NCBI GenBank assembly: GCA_913019975.1
Contig: CAJWBH010000009.1
Coordinates: forward strand, 103,838-167,837
Source: Thalassolituus maritimus
Lineage (GTDB): Bacteria; Pseudomonadota; Gammaproteobacteria; Pseudomonadales; Oceanobacteraceae
Direction: 5' to 3'
DNA length: 64,000 bases
Part shown: in pieces, positions 1 through 9,564 of the stretch
Numbering within the stretch: position 1 is the first letter of the stretch
How the letters are laid out: each line of letters begins with the position of its first letter
Made by a program: the position numbers and the translations under genes
The notes under the pieces: model-generated
Database searches by the model: none
Told to the model about the DNA's origin: nothing
The model's input: the letters and a program-made list of their open reading frames with translations, nothing else

Positions 1-1
1 A

Positions 2-1243
2 TTCGGCCATTCCGACGATATTGATGATGATCTTGAAGATCGCCTCGAAGATATGTTCGGTGAGCGCGAAGATCAAGATGATGACTTTGAAGATGAACTG
101 GAGGAGGCCTTCGAGGATCGGTTTGAAGACAATATGGAGCGGCTGGAGCAGCGCCTTCCTGAGCGCTTGGACAGCGTCCATCAACTAGCAGAGCTGGATG
201 AGCGTCTCGATGACCTTGAGGTATTGTCCGTGCCGGATGAGTACATTGAACTTGTTGATGCTGAAGAACTTGAGACACTTCGCAATGCCGGCGTGGATAT
301 CCAGTCTGTCGAGGAGCTGGAGAGCCTCGGTCAGCTGCTGGTGACCTTCGGCGACGAAGACCGCCCACCATCTGCTGAATTAAACCACCTGTATACACTG
401 GATGGCCCGGTGGAGAAGGCCGGAAAAGCGGCCAGTGACGGCACCAAAAACAGCGACGGAGGACTTCTGCCTCTCGAAGCCGCATCTTATATGGGGATTG
501 ACCGTCCGTCTCCGGTGGCTCTCCGGATAGGCATGATGGATTCTTCGATAGATCAGTTGCACGAGTGCTTTACCGACACTCCTGTTGAGCAACGAATGTT
601 TATCCCGCCGGATAGCCGGCCTGATTATCGTCACGGTACCGCGATTGCCACCGTATTCAGTCGCTCCTGCGGAATCCTTGAGCAGAGTGAGGTTTACAAT
701 GCGGTTGTGTTCGGGCGCAGCGCCCGAGGTGCCGTGGTAGCCTCGGCAGCCGATCTGATACGCGGTCTGGACTGGCTCCTTGGAGTCCGGCCAGACGTGA
801 TAAATCTCTCGTTGTCCGGGCCTCCGAACCGTATGCTGAGCGCCGCCATTGAGCAGATGTTACTGCGCGGAATTCGCATTGTGGCATCGGTGGGCAATGA
901 TGGTGCGGCTGCTTTTCCCCGTTATCCCGCGGCGCAGCCAGGCGTGATTGCAGTCACGGCGGTCGATACAGACATGGCTGTCTACACTCGCGCCGTGCGC
1001 GGGCAACATGTGCAGTTTTCTGCCTTAGGGGTAGGTCTTCGTCTGGCGGCACCGGATCAGCGATTTGCGATCAAAGACGGAACATCGGTTGCCTCTGCAC
1101 TCGCCAGTGCAGTTCTGGCTCAGGGGCACAGTGTTCAGCAGTACGAAGACTCGGCAATTGACCTCGGTGAACCGGGTTTCGATGACACCTTTGGGTTCGG
1201 CTTACTCAACATTGACAAAATAATGACCTCGAGCGGGGAATAA
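2..1243 (+). CDS. S8 (subtilisin-like) serine protease, N-terminus outside window
   Basis: The reading frame is open to the left edge of the window, so the true start lies upstream; residue numbers here count from the ATG at 53. The first ~60 residues are strongly acidic with short repeats of the E-D-x-x-E-D type, probably a propeptide, linker or coiled segment. The rest is a subtilase domain: Asp163 in IGMMDSSID, His194 in RHGTAIATVF, the oxyanion Asn282 in ASVGNDG and the nucleophile Ser345 in DGTSVAS. All catalytic residues are present, so an active peptidase is expected. The domain is compact, with only about 35 residues after the DGTSVAS helix. It lies 95 bp upstream of a DUF5666 lipoprotein and an outer-membrane barrel on the same strand, which suggests export and a shared envelope role; this is inference. 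Substrate unknown. Confidence 0.85.
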   Translation, partial: FGHSDDIDDDLEDRLEDMFGEREDQDDDFEDELEEAFEDRFEDNMERLEQRLPERLDSVHQLAELDERLDDLEVLSVPDEYIELVDAEELETLRNAGVDIQSVEELESLGQLLVTFGDEDRPPSAELNHLYTLDGPVEKAGKAASDGTKNSDGGLLPLEAASYMGIDRPSPVALRIGMMDSSIDQLHECFTDTPVEQRMFIPPDSRPDYRHGTAIATVFSRSCGILEQSEVYNAVVFGRSARGAVVASAADLIRGLDWLLGVRPDVINLSLSGPPNRMLSAAIEQMLLRGIRIVASVGNDGAAAFPRYPAAQPGVIAVTAVDTDMAVYTRAVRGQHVQFSALGVGLRLAAPDQRFAIKDGTSVASALASAVLAQGHSVQQYEDSAIDLGEPGFDDTFGFGLLNIDKIMTSSGE

Positions 1244-1338
1244 ATCTCCGGATAGCTCGTTAAACCAGATAACGGAACAACATGGGTGTGCTCGGGTGCA
1301 GCCATTGTTCTGAAGACTCAGCTTAACGAGGTAATGTC

Positions 1339-2733
1339 ATGAAAAACAAAATCGTCTTTCCAGCGCTACTGCTTTCATCTTCGGTTCTTCTTGTCGCGTG
1401 CGGCAGTGGTGGTTCTTCATCATCTGGCAGCAGTGCTGCAGAGGACCGGACTGTGGTCGGTACCGTCGATGGTTTCGGCAGTGTCATTGTTGACGGCGTT
1501 CACTATGAAAGCAGTAATACCGAATTTGAAATAAACGACCGCTCCGGTGTCGAAAGCGAACTGCGCGTTGGCCAGCGGGTTATTGTTGAGGGTTCTGACG
1601 ATGGCAGTGAAGGTGTTGCCAGCCGCATCAGCTATGAGGCCGATATCCGTGGTCCGGTAGAGTCCATCGACCTGGCAGCCGGCACCCTGGTGGTTCTTGG
1701 TCAGACAATTACCACAGACGCTATGACCGTCTTCAGTGGCACAAGCCTCGATACCATGGCGGTTGGTCAATACATTGAAGTCAGTGGTTCACGCAGCGGC
1801 GATGGCAGTGTGCTGGCGTCGTTTATTGAGCTGGAGGACAGCACTGAAATTGAGTTGCGCGGAAATATCAGTGGGCTTGATGATACGGCCATGACATTCG
1901 CCATTGGCGGCCTGACCATCGATTACAGCAGCGTTGCGACGCTTGAACTTGATGATGCCGCCCTGGCGAACGGCATGCTTGTTGAGGTAGAAGGTGAACT
2001 GGAGGCCGGCGTTCTCGTCGCCAGCAAGGTCGAGCAGGAAGACATGCACCATGATCATGACGGCGAAATTAAAGTATACGGTGCTGTCTCGGATCTCGAT
2101 GCCGCGGCCGGAACCATGACGGTGAATGGCACCAGCGTTGTGTTTAACTCGTCAACCCGCTTCGACGATGGTTCGGTCTCCGATCTGGCGCTGAATGCTA
2201 AAGTGAAAGTAGAAGGTTCATTTAATGCGGATGGTGCACTGGTCGCCGCTGAAATTGACTTCGAGGCTGCTGTAAAGCTTGAGCTGGAAGGACCAGTTAC
2301 GGCAGTGGGCGATGGTACGATTTCGGTGATGGGTGTTGAGGCTGTCGTGAATACCTCGACAAGGGTCAGGGATGAACGTGACGAAGAGTATTACTTCAAC
2401 CTCAGCTCAGTCGCTGTGGGTGATTACGTTGAAGTCCTCCTGACCATAGAAGCCGATGGCACATACCGCGCCCTGAAGCTTGAGCGCGAAGAGGATGATA
2501 CAGAGGTGAAAATCACCGCGCCCGTGACTGCCGTTGATGTAGCTGCTGGGACTGTCACCATGCTCGGAATTACGGTGGATATGTCGTCACTGAGTCAGAT
2601 TGACCTGGCATCTCTGCAGACCGGCACCTACTTTGAAGTGGAGGGTATCTACGACGGAAGCGTCATCGTTGCCAGCGAGGCTGGGGAAGATCATGAATAC
2701 GACGATCACGAGGATGATCATGACGACGACTGA
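1339..2733 (+). CDS. DUF5666-repeat lipoprotein
   Basis: A 464-residue predicted lipoprotein. A signal peptide ends in LLVAC with lipobox Cys21, followed by a Ser/Gly-rich tether. The body is about six repeats of 60-70 residues of the DUF5666 type, each opening with a G-x-V-x-x-[FLV] strand and ending with a V-G-x-x-V-x-V-x-G strand, giving a chain of small beta domains. Acidic and histidine-rich patches occur in the middle (HHDHDGE) and at the extreme C-terminus (HEYDDHEDDHDDD), which could bind divalent metal. The start is the ATG behind AACGAGGTAATGTC. The outer-membrane barrel gene starts 20 bp downstream, so the two are probably co-transcribed. Function of DUF5666 proteins is not known; surface exposure is inference. 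Confidence 0.8.
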   Translation: MKNKIVFPALLLSSSVLLVACGSGGSSSSGSSAAEDRTVVGTVDGFGSVIVDGVHYESSNTEFEINDRSGVESELRVGQRVIVEGSDDGSEGVASRISYEADIRGPVESIDLAAGTLVVLGQTITTDAMTVFSGTSLDTMAVGQYIEVSGSRSGDGSVLASFIELEDSTEIELRGNISGLDDTAMTFAIGGLTIDYSSVATLELDDAALANGMLVEVEGELEAGVLVASKVEQEDMHHDHDGEIKVYGAVSDLDAAAGTMTVNGTSVVFNSSTRFDDGSVSDLALNAKVKVEGSFNADGALVAAEIDFEAAVKLELEGPVTAVGDGTISVMGVEAVVNTSTRVRDERDEEYYFNLSSVAVGDYVEVLLTIEADGTYRALKLEREEDDTEVKITAPVTAVDVAAGTVTMLGITVDMSSLSQIDLASLQTGTYFEVEGIYDGSVIVASEAGEDHEYDDHEDDHDDD

Positions 2734-2753
2734 TATGAGAGGTCGCTTCTGAG

Positions 2754-3671
2754 GTGAAAAGTACAGTCATCCGCCACAACATAAAGACAGTCGCATCAGT
2801 GGCTGTCTTTTTCTGCGTTCTGGCCTTGGTTCAGGGTGGTGATGCCATGGCCTCTCCGGAGTTCGGAGCCTCCGCGCAGGCGGAATATGACAGCAATATC
2901 CTGCCCGAAGCCGATACCACCACGCAGAATTCGGGTGACTGGGCATGGGGTGCGGGCGCCTATATCGGCTGGGATTCTGATTCTAGCAGTCCCGTCGATT
3001 GGCAGGCTCGCTATGATTACAGCGCCACCCGGTGGCAGCAGGCGGTTGAGTTCGATACCGATTTGCACACTGGGTTCATCAGAGTAGGCGTGAATCGCGG
3101 AGATTATACGTCGGACATGGTTGTGTTGATGGCCCGTGCAGACCTTCAGGGAAAGCCATTTATGCAGATTCGTCGTTTAAGTCCGGCTCTGGGGTATTTC
3201 TTCACCCGGAAGTTCTATGTGCGCGCACAACTGGATATCGGGGACAAGCGTTTTATGCTTTATCCTGAGCGCGATGCAAAACAGCTCGGTGCTCGAGCAA
3301 ACCTATACTGGCTGTTAAGCAGGACACGAAATTATCTGTCGCTGCGCACAATTTACCGCAACGAGGACACAACCGTCGCACCATTTGGGTATGAGTCGTT
3401 CAATACGCGCCTCCGCTGGAAGTATCGACCCAACGATATCGCTTATCGCCTGCAGGGTAGTTGGGAGGTACGCGAGTATGAATCTGTCTGGCAGGATATC
3501 GGTGAGCGCCGGCAGGATAACCGTTTTCGGGTTGAGGCCGGCGTTGACTGGCCTCTCGGCAAGGGCTTCTCATTGCACGGTCAAGTGGGGCGGGATTTGT
3601 ACCGATCAAATCTGGTCATCGCTGATTACCAGCAGTACCGGTTCAACACAGAGTTGAGCTGGGAATTCTAA
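2754..3671 (+). CDS. Outer-membrane beta-barrel protein of unknown role
   Basis: A 305-residue protein with a GTG start preceded by a GAGG-like ribosome site and a signal peptide ending near residue 32 (GGDAMA). The mature part is made of alternating hydrophobic/polar strands rich in Tyr, Trp and Arg and ends in ELSWEF. A terminal Phe after such strands is the usual outer-membrane insertion signal. The size fits a 12-14 strand barrel. It follows the DUF5666 lipoprotein by 20 bp, so a lipoprotein/barrel pair is likely; the protein may display, export or anchor its neighbour. I cannot place it in a named family. It ends only 19 bp before the convergent glmS stop, leaving little room for a separate terminator. 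Confidence 0.7.
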   Translation: MKSTVIRHNIKTVASVAVFFCVLALVQGGDAMASPEFGASAQAEYDSNILPEADTTTQNSGDWAWGAGAYIGWDSDSSSPVDWQARYDYSATRWQQAVEFDTDLHTGFIRVGVNRGDYTSDMVVLMARADLQGKPFMQIRRLSPALGYFFTRKFYVRAQLDIGDKRFMLYPERDAKQLGARANLYWLLSRTRNYLSLRTIYRNEDTTVAPFGYESFNTRLRWKYRPNDIAYRLQGSWEVREYESVWQDIGERRQDNRFRVEAGVDWPLGKGFSLHGQVGRDLYRSNLVIADYQQYRFNTELSWEF

Positions 3672-3690
3672 GCGGCCAGAATTTCGCTGG

Positions 3691-5505
3691 TCACTCCACT
3701 GTGACAGATTTCGCCAGGTTCCGCGGCTGGTCGACGTCGGTGCCCTTGATAACAGCCACATGGTAGCTTAAGAGCTGCAGCGGTAATGTATAGAGGACAG
3801 GGGCGATAATGTCATCGCAATGCGGCACGCTCATAACCTTCATATTACTTTCTGGTCTGATGCTGAGTTTCTCATCGGCAAAAACAAACAGTTCACCACC
3901 GCGGGCACGAACTTCTTCAATGTTCGACTTCAGCTTTTCGATCAGCTCATTGTTGGGTGCCACAACGATGATCGGCATTTCTGAATCAATCAGTGCGAGA
4001 GGGCCGTGCTTAAGCTCACCTGCGGCATAGGCCTCGGCGTGGATATAACTGATCTCCTTCAGCTTCAGGGCGCCTTCCATAGCGATCGGATACTGATCAC
4101 CACGTCCCAGAAACAGGGCATGATGCTTTTCTGCGAAATGCTCGGCGAGATCTTTAATAGCACCATCCATGCCGATGGCTTTTTCAATCAGGGCTGGCAG
4201 CTTCAGCAGGGCTTCGGCGATACGGCCTTCACTTTCCTTGCTCATGCCGTTTGCGCGTCCGAGACCCGCTGTCAGCAACATCAGTGCGGTCAGCTGGGTG
4301 GTGAAGGCTTTGGTCGAGGCCACACCTATTTCTGCGCCTGCCCGGGTAAGCAGAGCCATATCAGACTCGCGGACCAGGGAGGAACCGGGCACATTACAGA
4401 TGGTAATCGTGCGGTCATAGCCGGTTTCTTTCGCGAGTCGCAGCGCTGCCAGAGTATCGGCTGTTTCACCGCTTTGTGAGATGGTAACCAGCAGGCTATT
4501 AGGGCGCACAACTGATTTCCGGTAACGGAACTCTGAGGCAATTTCGACGTTACAGGCAATGCCGGCGAGCTCTTCGATCCAGTAGCGGGCTGTCATGCCA
4601 GCGTGGTAGCTGGTACCACAGGCAATGATCTGAACCTGGTCGATATTACTCAGATCTCCGAGGGACTCGAGATTGAGTTTCCCGCCGACTAAGCGGCCTT
4701 CCAGAGTATTCGCGATCGCAACCGGCTGTTCGTATATTTCCTTCATCATGTGATGGCGGAATTCACCTTTGTCGCCAGCGTCGTGCTCTACGTCGGACTC
4801 ATGAGCTTCGCGGGTTGTAGGTTCGTTACCTGCATCAAAAATGCGGATTTCTGTACGGGTAATCTCTGCAACATCACCTTCTTCCAGATAGGAGAACTTA
4901 CGGGTAACCGGAAGCAGGGCCAACTGATCTGAGGCGATAAAGTTTTCGCCAATGCCGTGCCCTACCACCAGAGGCGACCCTGAACGCGCAACAACCATAC
5001 GCTCAGGGTCTGTACGGTTAATTACCACCATGCCGTATGCGCCCTCGAGCAGTGATCGGGCCGCCATGACCGCATTCAGCAGGCTGGTTGAATCGCGCAG
5101 TTCGCGCTCAACAAGGTGGGCGATGACTTCGGTGTCTGTCTGGGAGGTAAAGGTGTAACCCTGATCCTGCAGCTCTTTACGCAGTTTTTCGTGGTTTTCT
5201 ATGATGCCGTTATGAACGACTGCAATGTCGCCCGACATGTGCGGGTGTGCGTTATCTTCAGAGGGTTCGCCGTGTGTTGCCCAGCGGGTATGGGCTATGC
5301 CTGTTCCACCAGGCGTCGGCGACTCGGCGATGGCATCTGCCAGTGTTTGCACCTTTCCCATGCGGCGTACACGCCGGAGGTTCTGTGACTCATTGATGAC
5401 TGCGACACCTGCGGAGTCGTACCCCCGGTACTCAAGGCGACGTAAACCTTCGAGCAGGATCTCAACAATATCGCGCTGTGCAACAGCACCAACGATTCCA
5501 CACAT
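3691..5505 (-). CDS. glmS: Glutamine--fructose-6-phosphate aminotransferase (isomerizing)
   Basis: GlmS makes glucosamine-6-phosphate from fructose-6-phosphate and glutamine, the entry step to UDP-GlcNAc, peptidoglycan and LPS. The start is the ATG giving [10 protein letters not shown], because Cys2 must be N-terminal after Met removal to act as the glutaminase nucleophile; a start three codons upstream (5514) is not compatible with that. The N-terminal class II amidotransferase domain (residues ~2-240) contains HTRWATHG and HNGIIEN. Two SIS sugar-isomerase domains follow, with CGTSYHAG and SQSGETADT, and the protein ends with the family signature [13 protein letters not shown]. Length (604 residues) is normal. 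No glmU lies next to it in this window and I saw no leader structure for GlmZ-type control. Confidence 0.97.
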   Translation of the reverse strand: MCGIVGAVAQRDIVEILLEGLRRLEYRGYDSAGVAVINESQNLRRVRRMGKVQTLADAIAESPTPGGTGIAHTRWATHGEPSEDNAHPHMSGDIAVVHNGIIENHEKLRKELQDQGYTFTSQTDTEVIAHLVERELRDSTSLLNAVMAARSLLEGAYGMVVINRTDPERMVVARSGSPLVVGHGIGENFIASDQLALLPVTRKFSYLEEGDVAEITRTEIRIFDAGNEPTTREAHESDVEHDAGDKGEFRHHMMKEIYEQPVAIANTLEGRLVGGKLNLESLGDLSNIDQVQIIACGTSYHAGMTARYWIEELAGIACNVEIASEFRYRKSVVRPNSLLVTISQSGETADTLAALRLAKETGYDRTITICNVPGSSLVRESDMALLTRAGAEIGVASTKAFTTQLTALMLLTAGLGRANGMSKESEGRIAEALLKLPALIEKAIGMDGAIKDLAEHFAEKHHALFLGRGDQYPIAMEGALKLKEISYIHAEAYAAGELKHGPLALIDSEMPIIVVAPNNELIEKLKSNIEEVRARGGELFVFADEKLSIRPESNMKVMSVPHCDDIIAPVLYTLPLQLLSYHVAVIKGTDVDQPRNLAKSVTVE

Positions 5506-5592
5506 GATACTCAAACCTTCCAGAATTCCAGCGGCGAACTATATCTGATGCCTGCTGGGCTGGCAAAGTTGCGCGAAGACGTCATGCGGTTG

Positions 5593-7263
5593 TCAGGCGA
5601 TCACCGCGCGGTTGCGGCCCGACTTTTTGGCCTTATAGAGGGCTTTATCTGCTCGCTCGAAGACCATTTCAGTGGATTCCAGCGCTCGAAATTCACTGAT
5701 GCCAAACGACATGGTTATGGATACACGTTCACCACGGAAATTAAATGGGCAGGCTTCGATACTGGTCCGCAGCTTTTCTGCGACCCCAGCCGCGGCATCT
5801 GCCGGAGTACCGGGCAGCAGAATGACAAATTCCTCACCGCCATAGCGTGCGATAAAGTCTGCCTCCCGTAGGTTCTTCTTTAGCGTGCTGGCGATCAGTT
5901 GCAGCACCTTATCCCCTGCGATATGGCCGTAGTTGTCATTAATCTGTTTGAAGTGGTCAACATCACAGATAATAAATGATAACGACCTGCCACCGCGGCT
6001 GCGCTTCATCAGTTCTTCGCCAAGCTGAACTTCATAGGCAGCACGGTTTGGCAGGCCTGTAAGGTGATCCAGCGTCGCACGTTTCTTCTGGTCTTCAATG
6101 ATCTGGCGAGCCTGAGATGCCTCGGCCTCCATCTCTGATAGCCGGTTCTGCAGGACTTCAAGCTGCTCTGCCAGTCTCGCTTCACGCTGTGACTCGACTT
6201 CCTGATAGTGCTCCATCGCCCGGACGATGTTGGTCAGATGCTCTCTTACGCTGGAGCCCAGCTCACCAAGATCACCGAGACCGTTTACCACGCCGCGGAT
6301 GTCATCAATCTGATCCCTGACCATGGTTTCGAGGTTTGTGCGGGCATCTTCACGGTCAGTCTGCCCAGAATTGGCGTCTGATACCATGGTCTGAATAGCT
6401 TGCAGGCGCTGATCCAGGCTATGAAGAAATCGCTCGAATTCCTCTTGCCCGGAGCCCAGGCAGTCGAGCAGGAACTGGGAGGTATCTTCCAGTAGGCTGA
6501 CAAATTCATACCAGTGCAAACCGTCATCAAGGCGTTTCTGTAGCTCGTCAGAGCGTTGGCGCAGTCGCTCTGGTACGACCAGCCGTGATATCAGCCCATT
6601 CAGTGCGCTGGCGACTTCTCGTGCAATCGTCGAGAAGCCGGGTTCTGCTGGCTCGTCACTGCCGCTGGTATCATCGGCAGTGATGGCTGCTTCAGGAAGC
6701 TCGGGCTTTTCAGCGGCTTCTGTGGAAGTATTCTCTTTTGAAAAGACCTTTTTCCACCAAGGGCCCTTGCCGGTATCGCCCGAACCCTCATCGAGGGTTA
6801 CCAGCGTCGACAGGACGCCAGCCCAACCCTCAAGCTGGTGGGAGTAGCCTTGCCAGTTATTGAGAGCATCTGGCGCAGCTTTGCGCAACGCACGAACTTC
6901 GTTCACTAATTTCTTAGGTATCTGGCAGTGACACAGTTTTTCAGCCATCAGACTGATTTTCTCAGCGAGAGCGGCTGAATGTTCTGCCTGGCTCAGATCG
7001 TATTCTTTTATCTGGCCATTGAGCAGATTCATCGTTTTGTTCAGGTCGCTGGTTGAGCCCCGCATAGACTCGCGAAGATCTGCCAGAGTCCGGTCGAGAG
7101 GATCAGACTGCCCTTCAGCCAACAGGGATACCAGCACTAGCCCACGCCGCAACTGTTCGTTGCGAGTGCCTACCTGAAGCTTAAGCTTGTCGTATTTTTC
7201 GTTGAGGGCGAGGTACTTATCCCTCCATTGAAGATCGGAGGGTCCCTGCTTTGTTACCGCCAT
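5593..7263 (-). CDS. Diguanylate cyclase with coiled-coil N-terminal region
   Basis: A 556-residue soluble protein (no membrane segment seen) that should make cyclic di-GMP from two GTP. The C-terminal ~165 residues are a GGDEF domain with an intact active site, YGGEEFVILLPG. An RxxD inhibitory site (READ) lies five residues before GGEEF, so product inhibition is likely. The DHLTGLPNR motif that opens the domain is present. The N-terminal ~380 residues are mostly helical with long coiled-coil stretches, including the segment ending SEMEAEASQARQIIEDQKK, which probably mediates dimerisation. The input signal is unknown. A gene of this kind at this place, after the exonuclease and dsbA, is also found in Pseudomonas, so it belongs to the conserved block. 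The nearest downstream gene is glmS. Confidence 0.92.
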   Translation of the reverse strand: MAVTKQGPSDLQWRDKYLALNEKYDKLKLQVGTRNEQLRRGLVLVSLLAEGQSDPLDRTLADLRESMRGSTSDLNKTMNLLNGQIKEYDLSQAEHSAALAEKISLMAEKLCHCQIPKKLVNEVRALRKAAPDALNNWQGYSHQLEGWAGVLSTLVTLDEGSGDTGKGPWWKKVFSKENTSTEAAEKPELPEAAITADDTSGSDEPAEPGFSTIAREVASALNGLISRLVVPERLRQRSDELQKRLDDGLHWYEFVSLLEDTSQFLLDCLGSGQEEFERFLHSLDQRLQAIQTMVSDANSGQTDREDARTNLETMVRDQIDDIRGVVNGLGDLGELGSSVREHLTNIVRAMEHYQEVESQREARLAEQLEVLQNRLSEMEAEASQARQIIEDQKKRATLDHLTGLPNRAAYEVQLGEELMKRSRGGRSLSFIICDVDHFKQINDNYGHIAGDKVLQLIASTLKKNLREADFIARYGGEEFVILLPGTPADAAAGVAEKLRTSIEACPFNFRGERVSITMSFGISEFRALESTEMVFERADKALYKAKKSGRNRAVIA

Positions 7264-7345
7264 GTTACTTCCCGAAGACGATTCTCAGATGATTGTGTTC
7301 TGAGTATAGTCGCGATTGGACAGTCCGCTGGGTAGATCCAGACTT

Positions 7346-8125
7346 TTATAGCTCTATTTCTGCGGCTACCGGGAGGTGATCTGACTGCGGGTGGTCAATA
7401 ACCGCAATGCGGTGCAATGGGATGCTATCGCTGACAAGAATATGGTCAATCCCGCGCGCGGGTTGCCAGCTGGGGTAGGTCGGGAGTTCATCGGCAACAG
7501 GGTGCAGGTTCAGTCCTTTCAGTGGGCTTTGCTGAAGGAGCCATTCGCTTTCCTGATTCAGGTCTCCCATGATGACGACTTTGCGCGCATCAGCGAGCAC
7601 ATCAACCAGGTAGCGGATCTGACTGAACTGCGTTTGCTTGCGCAAAGCCAGGTGAGTAACTGCGACTACCAGCGGGTCTTCAGGGTCACCGTAACGAAGA
7701 ATCATCATGCCTCGGCCGGGTAAGCCAGGGAGAGGGTGGCGCTCAATACTGAAAGCGCGGTTGCGGCAGAGTACGCCATTAGAGTGCTGGGCGAACCGCC
7801 CAAGATTACGGTTCACCTGGTGATGCCAGTGATCGAACCCCGCGAGTTCTGCGATGCACTGAATCTGATTTTTCCGGCCGCTGCGCCAACTGCCTCCGTC
7901 GGCTTCCTGCAAGGCAACCAGGTCAAAAGGCCGGACCAGATCTGCGATGTTATCTAACGCCGATTCACGGGCCTGGAAAGGAAGAAGGTGTTGCCAGCTG
8001 CGCAGGAGGTAGTGATGATATCCGCCAGTGCGGATACCGACCTGCATATTGAAGGTGAGTAGTCTTAGGCGTTCTGGGGAGCAGGGAAGCTCTGTGAAGG
8101 CCCTTAGAGAGGTTAATTCAGGCAC
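7346..8125 (-). CDS. Endonuclease/exonuclease/phosphatase (EEP) family protein
   Basis: A 259-residue protein of the EEP (DNase I / APE1 / sphingomyelinase) fold. Visible motifs run in order: LRLLTFNMQVG with the first-strand Asn, VALQEADGG with the metal-binding Glu, GDLNQE with the catalytic Asp/Asn pair, DHILVSD, and the C-terminal SDHLPVAAEIEL with the catalytic Asp-His. All are intact, so a metal-dependent phosphodiesterase is expected, but the substrate (nucleic acid, phospholipid or nucleotide) cannot be told from sequence. The given start is a GTG 6 bp after the dsbA stop and has no clear ribosome site; an ATG at 8047 is possible but would cut into the first core strand. Close spacing implies co-transcription with dsbA. 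Confidence 0.85.
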   Translation of the reverse strand: MPELTSLRAFTELPCSPERLRLLTFNMQVGIRTGGYHHYLLRSWQHLLPFQARESALDNIADLVRPFDLVALQEADGGSWRSGRKNQIQCIAELAGFDHWHHQVNRNLGRFAQHSNGVLCRNRAFSIERHPLPGLPGRGMMILRYGDPEDPLVVAVTHLALRKQTQFSQIRYLVDVLADARKVVIMGDLNQESEWLLQQSPLKGLNLHPVADELPTYPSWQPARGIDHILVSDSIPLHRIAVIDHPQSDHLPVAAEIEL

Positions 8126-8131
8126 GGCCGC

Positions 8132-8764
8132 TTAGCGGTTGCGTTCCTGTTCGATCAGGTAGTCGACAACTTTAACCATATCTTCCTGACTGCCGGCACT
8201 GCTGGCATCGACGATGTACTGACCGTTAACAATCAGAGTAGGCACGCCGCTGATCTCAAATGCGCGAACACGCTTGTCGCCACGGGTCATTTTTGAGCGC
8301 ACGGCGAATGACTCGTATGCTTTATCAAAGTCTTCCGCAGAAACATCCGCTTTCGTCATCAGAAAGTCGCGTTGCTCTTCTTTGGTCAGAAGGCGTACTT
8401 TCTGAAGGTGGATGGCATTGAAGATATCGCCGTGTACCTGATCAAGCACACCCAAGGCATCAGCAGTGTAATAGAGCTGAGCATGAACCACCCAGGCGCG
8501 ACCAAACATAGCCGGGACACGTGAGAAGGTCACGTCTTTCGCCAGAGTCTTTTTCCACGGAACGATGACAGACTCGAGGCTGAAACAGTGTGAACAGCCA
8601 TACCAGAAAGCTTCTTCGACGTGAATCTGTCCGTCTTGCATGACTGCGACTGGATTTTCCAGTACACGGTAGTGCTTACCAGCTTCATAATCTGCCGCCG
8701 ACGCGACAGATGCGACTGTTACTAAGGCTGCTGCCATCCATTTCTTGAAAGAAGAAAGCATCAT
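8132..8764 (-). CDS. dsbA: Thiol:disulfide interchange protein DsbA
   Basis: Periplasmic oxidase that introduces disulfides into exported proteins and is re-oxidised by DsbB. It is 210 residues, with a signal peptide ending ASVASA and a thioredoxin-fold active site CSHC in FWYGCSHC. The central dipeptide differs from the E. coli CPHC, as in Pseudomonas-type DsbA. The cis-proline loop is SGVPTLIVNG. Two adjacent Met codons (8764 and 8761) could both start; the ribosome site GGGAGCGAT lies just upstream. It sits between cytochrome c4 and the EEP-family gene, the arrangement seen in Pseudomonas, so it is part of an old conserved block. Confidence 0.95.
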   Translation of the reverse strand: MMLSSFKKWMAAALVTVASVASAADYEAGKHYRVLENPVAVMQDGQIHVEEAFWYGCSHCFSLESVIVPWKKTLAKDVTFSRVPAMFGRAWVVHAQLYYTADALGVLDQVHGDIFNAIHLQKVRLLTKEEQRDFLMTKADVSAEDFDKAYESFAVRSKMTRGDKRVRAFEISGVPTLIVNGQYIVDASSAGSQEDMVKVVDYLIEQERNR

Positions 8765-8876
8765 CGCTCCCGTTTAATTATGTTAGATAGTTTATATTTT
8801 GCCCAGAAAGGCCCCGCACGACCAGACTGGCTGTGCAAAGCTCTGTCAATCTGAATTGCACAGCAGAAAACGCAGG

Positions 8877-8904
8877 CATAAAAAAAGGTGGCCAGGGCCA
8901 CCTT
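8877..8904 (-). terminator. Intrinsic terminator of the cytochrome c4 gene
   Basis: On the minus strand a GGTGGCC/GGCCACC stem with a 2-nt minimal loop is followed by a run of seven T. It lies 15-40 nt past the cytochrome c4 stop and separates it from dsbA. Confidence 0.85.
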
Positions 8905-8918
8905 CTTCTCAGTGCTGC

Positions 8919-9524
8919 TTAACGCAGACCCTGGATGTAAGAAGAAACCGCTTCGATTTCTTTGGCATGCAGGCGATATGCGATATCACGCATCATTTTG
9001 CTGTCACCGTCGTTGGTACGCTCGCCGTTGCTGAACGCGGTCAGCTGCATAGAAGTGTAAACATCATGTTGACCCGCAAGACGTGGGAAGCCAGCCGCTT
9101 CAACACCTTTACCCGAGGGGCCATGGCATGCCAGACATGCTGGGACGTTCTTCTCTTCGATACCGCCGCGGTAGATGCGCTCACCCAGTTCGGCAAGTTC
9201 TTCTTTAGCACCGCCAGCTGTGGGTACCTGCTCAGTGAAGTAAGCAGCCAGATCGGCGATGTCCTCATCCGACAGGCCGGTTACGAAAGGCATCATGGCT
9301 GGAGCCTGACGATTACCGTCACGGATGTCAGTGATCTGTTTGATCAGGTAGCGCTCTCCCTGGCCAGCGATTTTAGGGAAGGTCGGCGCCATGCTGTTAC
9401 CGTCAGCACCGTGGCAGGCTGCACAGGTAGCAGATTTCGCTTTACCAGCTTCTGCATCACCCGCGTGGGCGACGGTTACGAGGCCGGCAGACAGAATGAG
9501 GCTAATCAACAGGTTTTTCATCAT
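8919..9524 (-). CDS. Diheme cytochrome c4
   Basis: A 201-residue periplasmic electron carrier. The signal peptide ends at VAHA. Two class I cytochrome c domains each have one heme-binding site: CAACH near residue 35 and CLACH near residue 132. Each has the downstream Met axial-ligand region (MMPFVTGLSDEDIADLAAYF in the first; SKMMRDIAYRLHAKEI in the second). The length and the two similar halves match cytochrome c4, which donates electrons to terminal oxidases, commonly the cbb3 type. Its neighbour is cytochrome c5 and its own terminator follows. DsbA next door could help with cytochrome maturation, but that is inference from position only. Confidence 0.93.
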   Translation of the reverse strand: MMKNLLISLILSAGLVTVAHAGDAEAGKAKSATCAACHGADGNSMAPTFPKIAGQGERYLIKQITDIRDGNRQAPAMMPFVTGLSDEDIADLAAYFTEQVPTAGGAKEELAELGERIYRGGIEEKNVPACLACHGPSGKGVEAAGFPRLAGQHDVYTSMQLTAFSNGERTNDGDSKMMRDIAYRLHAKEIEAVSSYIQGLR

Positions 9525-9564
9525 CAGGTCCAGTTTCAGATATAGTTCTTAGTTACTTGTACGA

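Noticed and set aside
4006-4479. Long plus-strand frame opposite glmS
   Set aside because: Shadow of the strongly supported glmS; the composition is that of a complementary strand.
8799-9545. 248-codon plus-strand frame opposite cytochrome c4
   Set aside because: Antisense shadow of the cytochrome c4 gene; no ribosome site and no family pattern.
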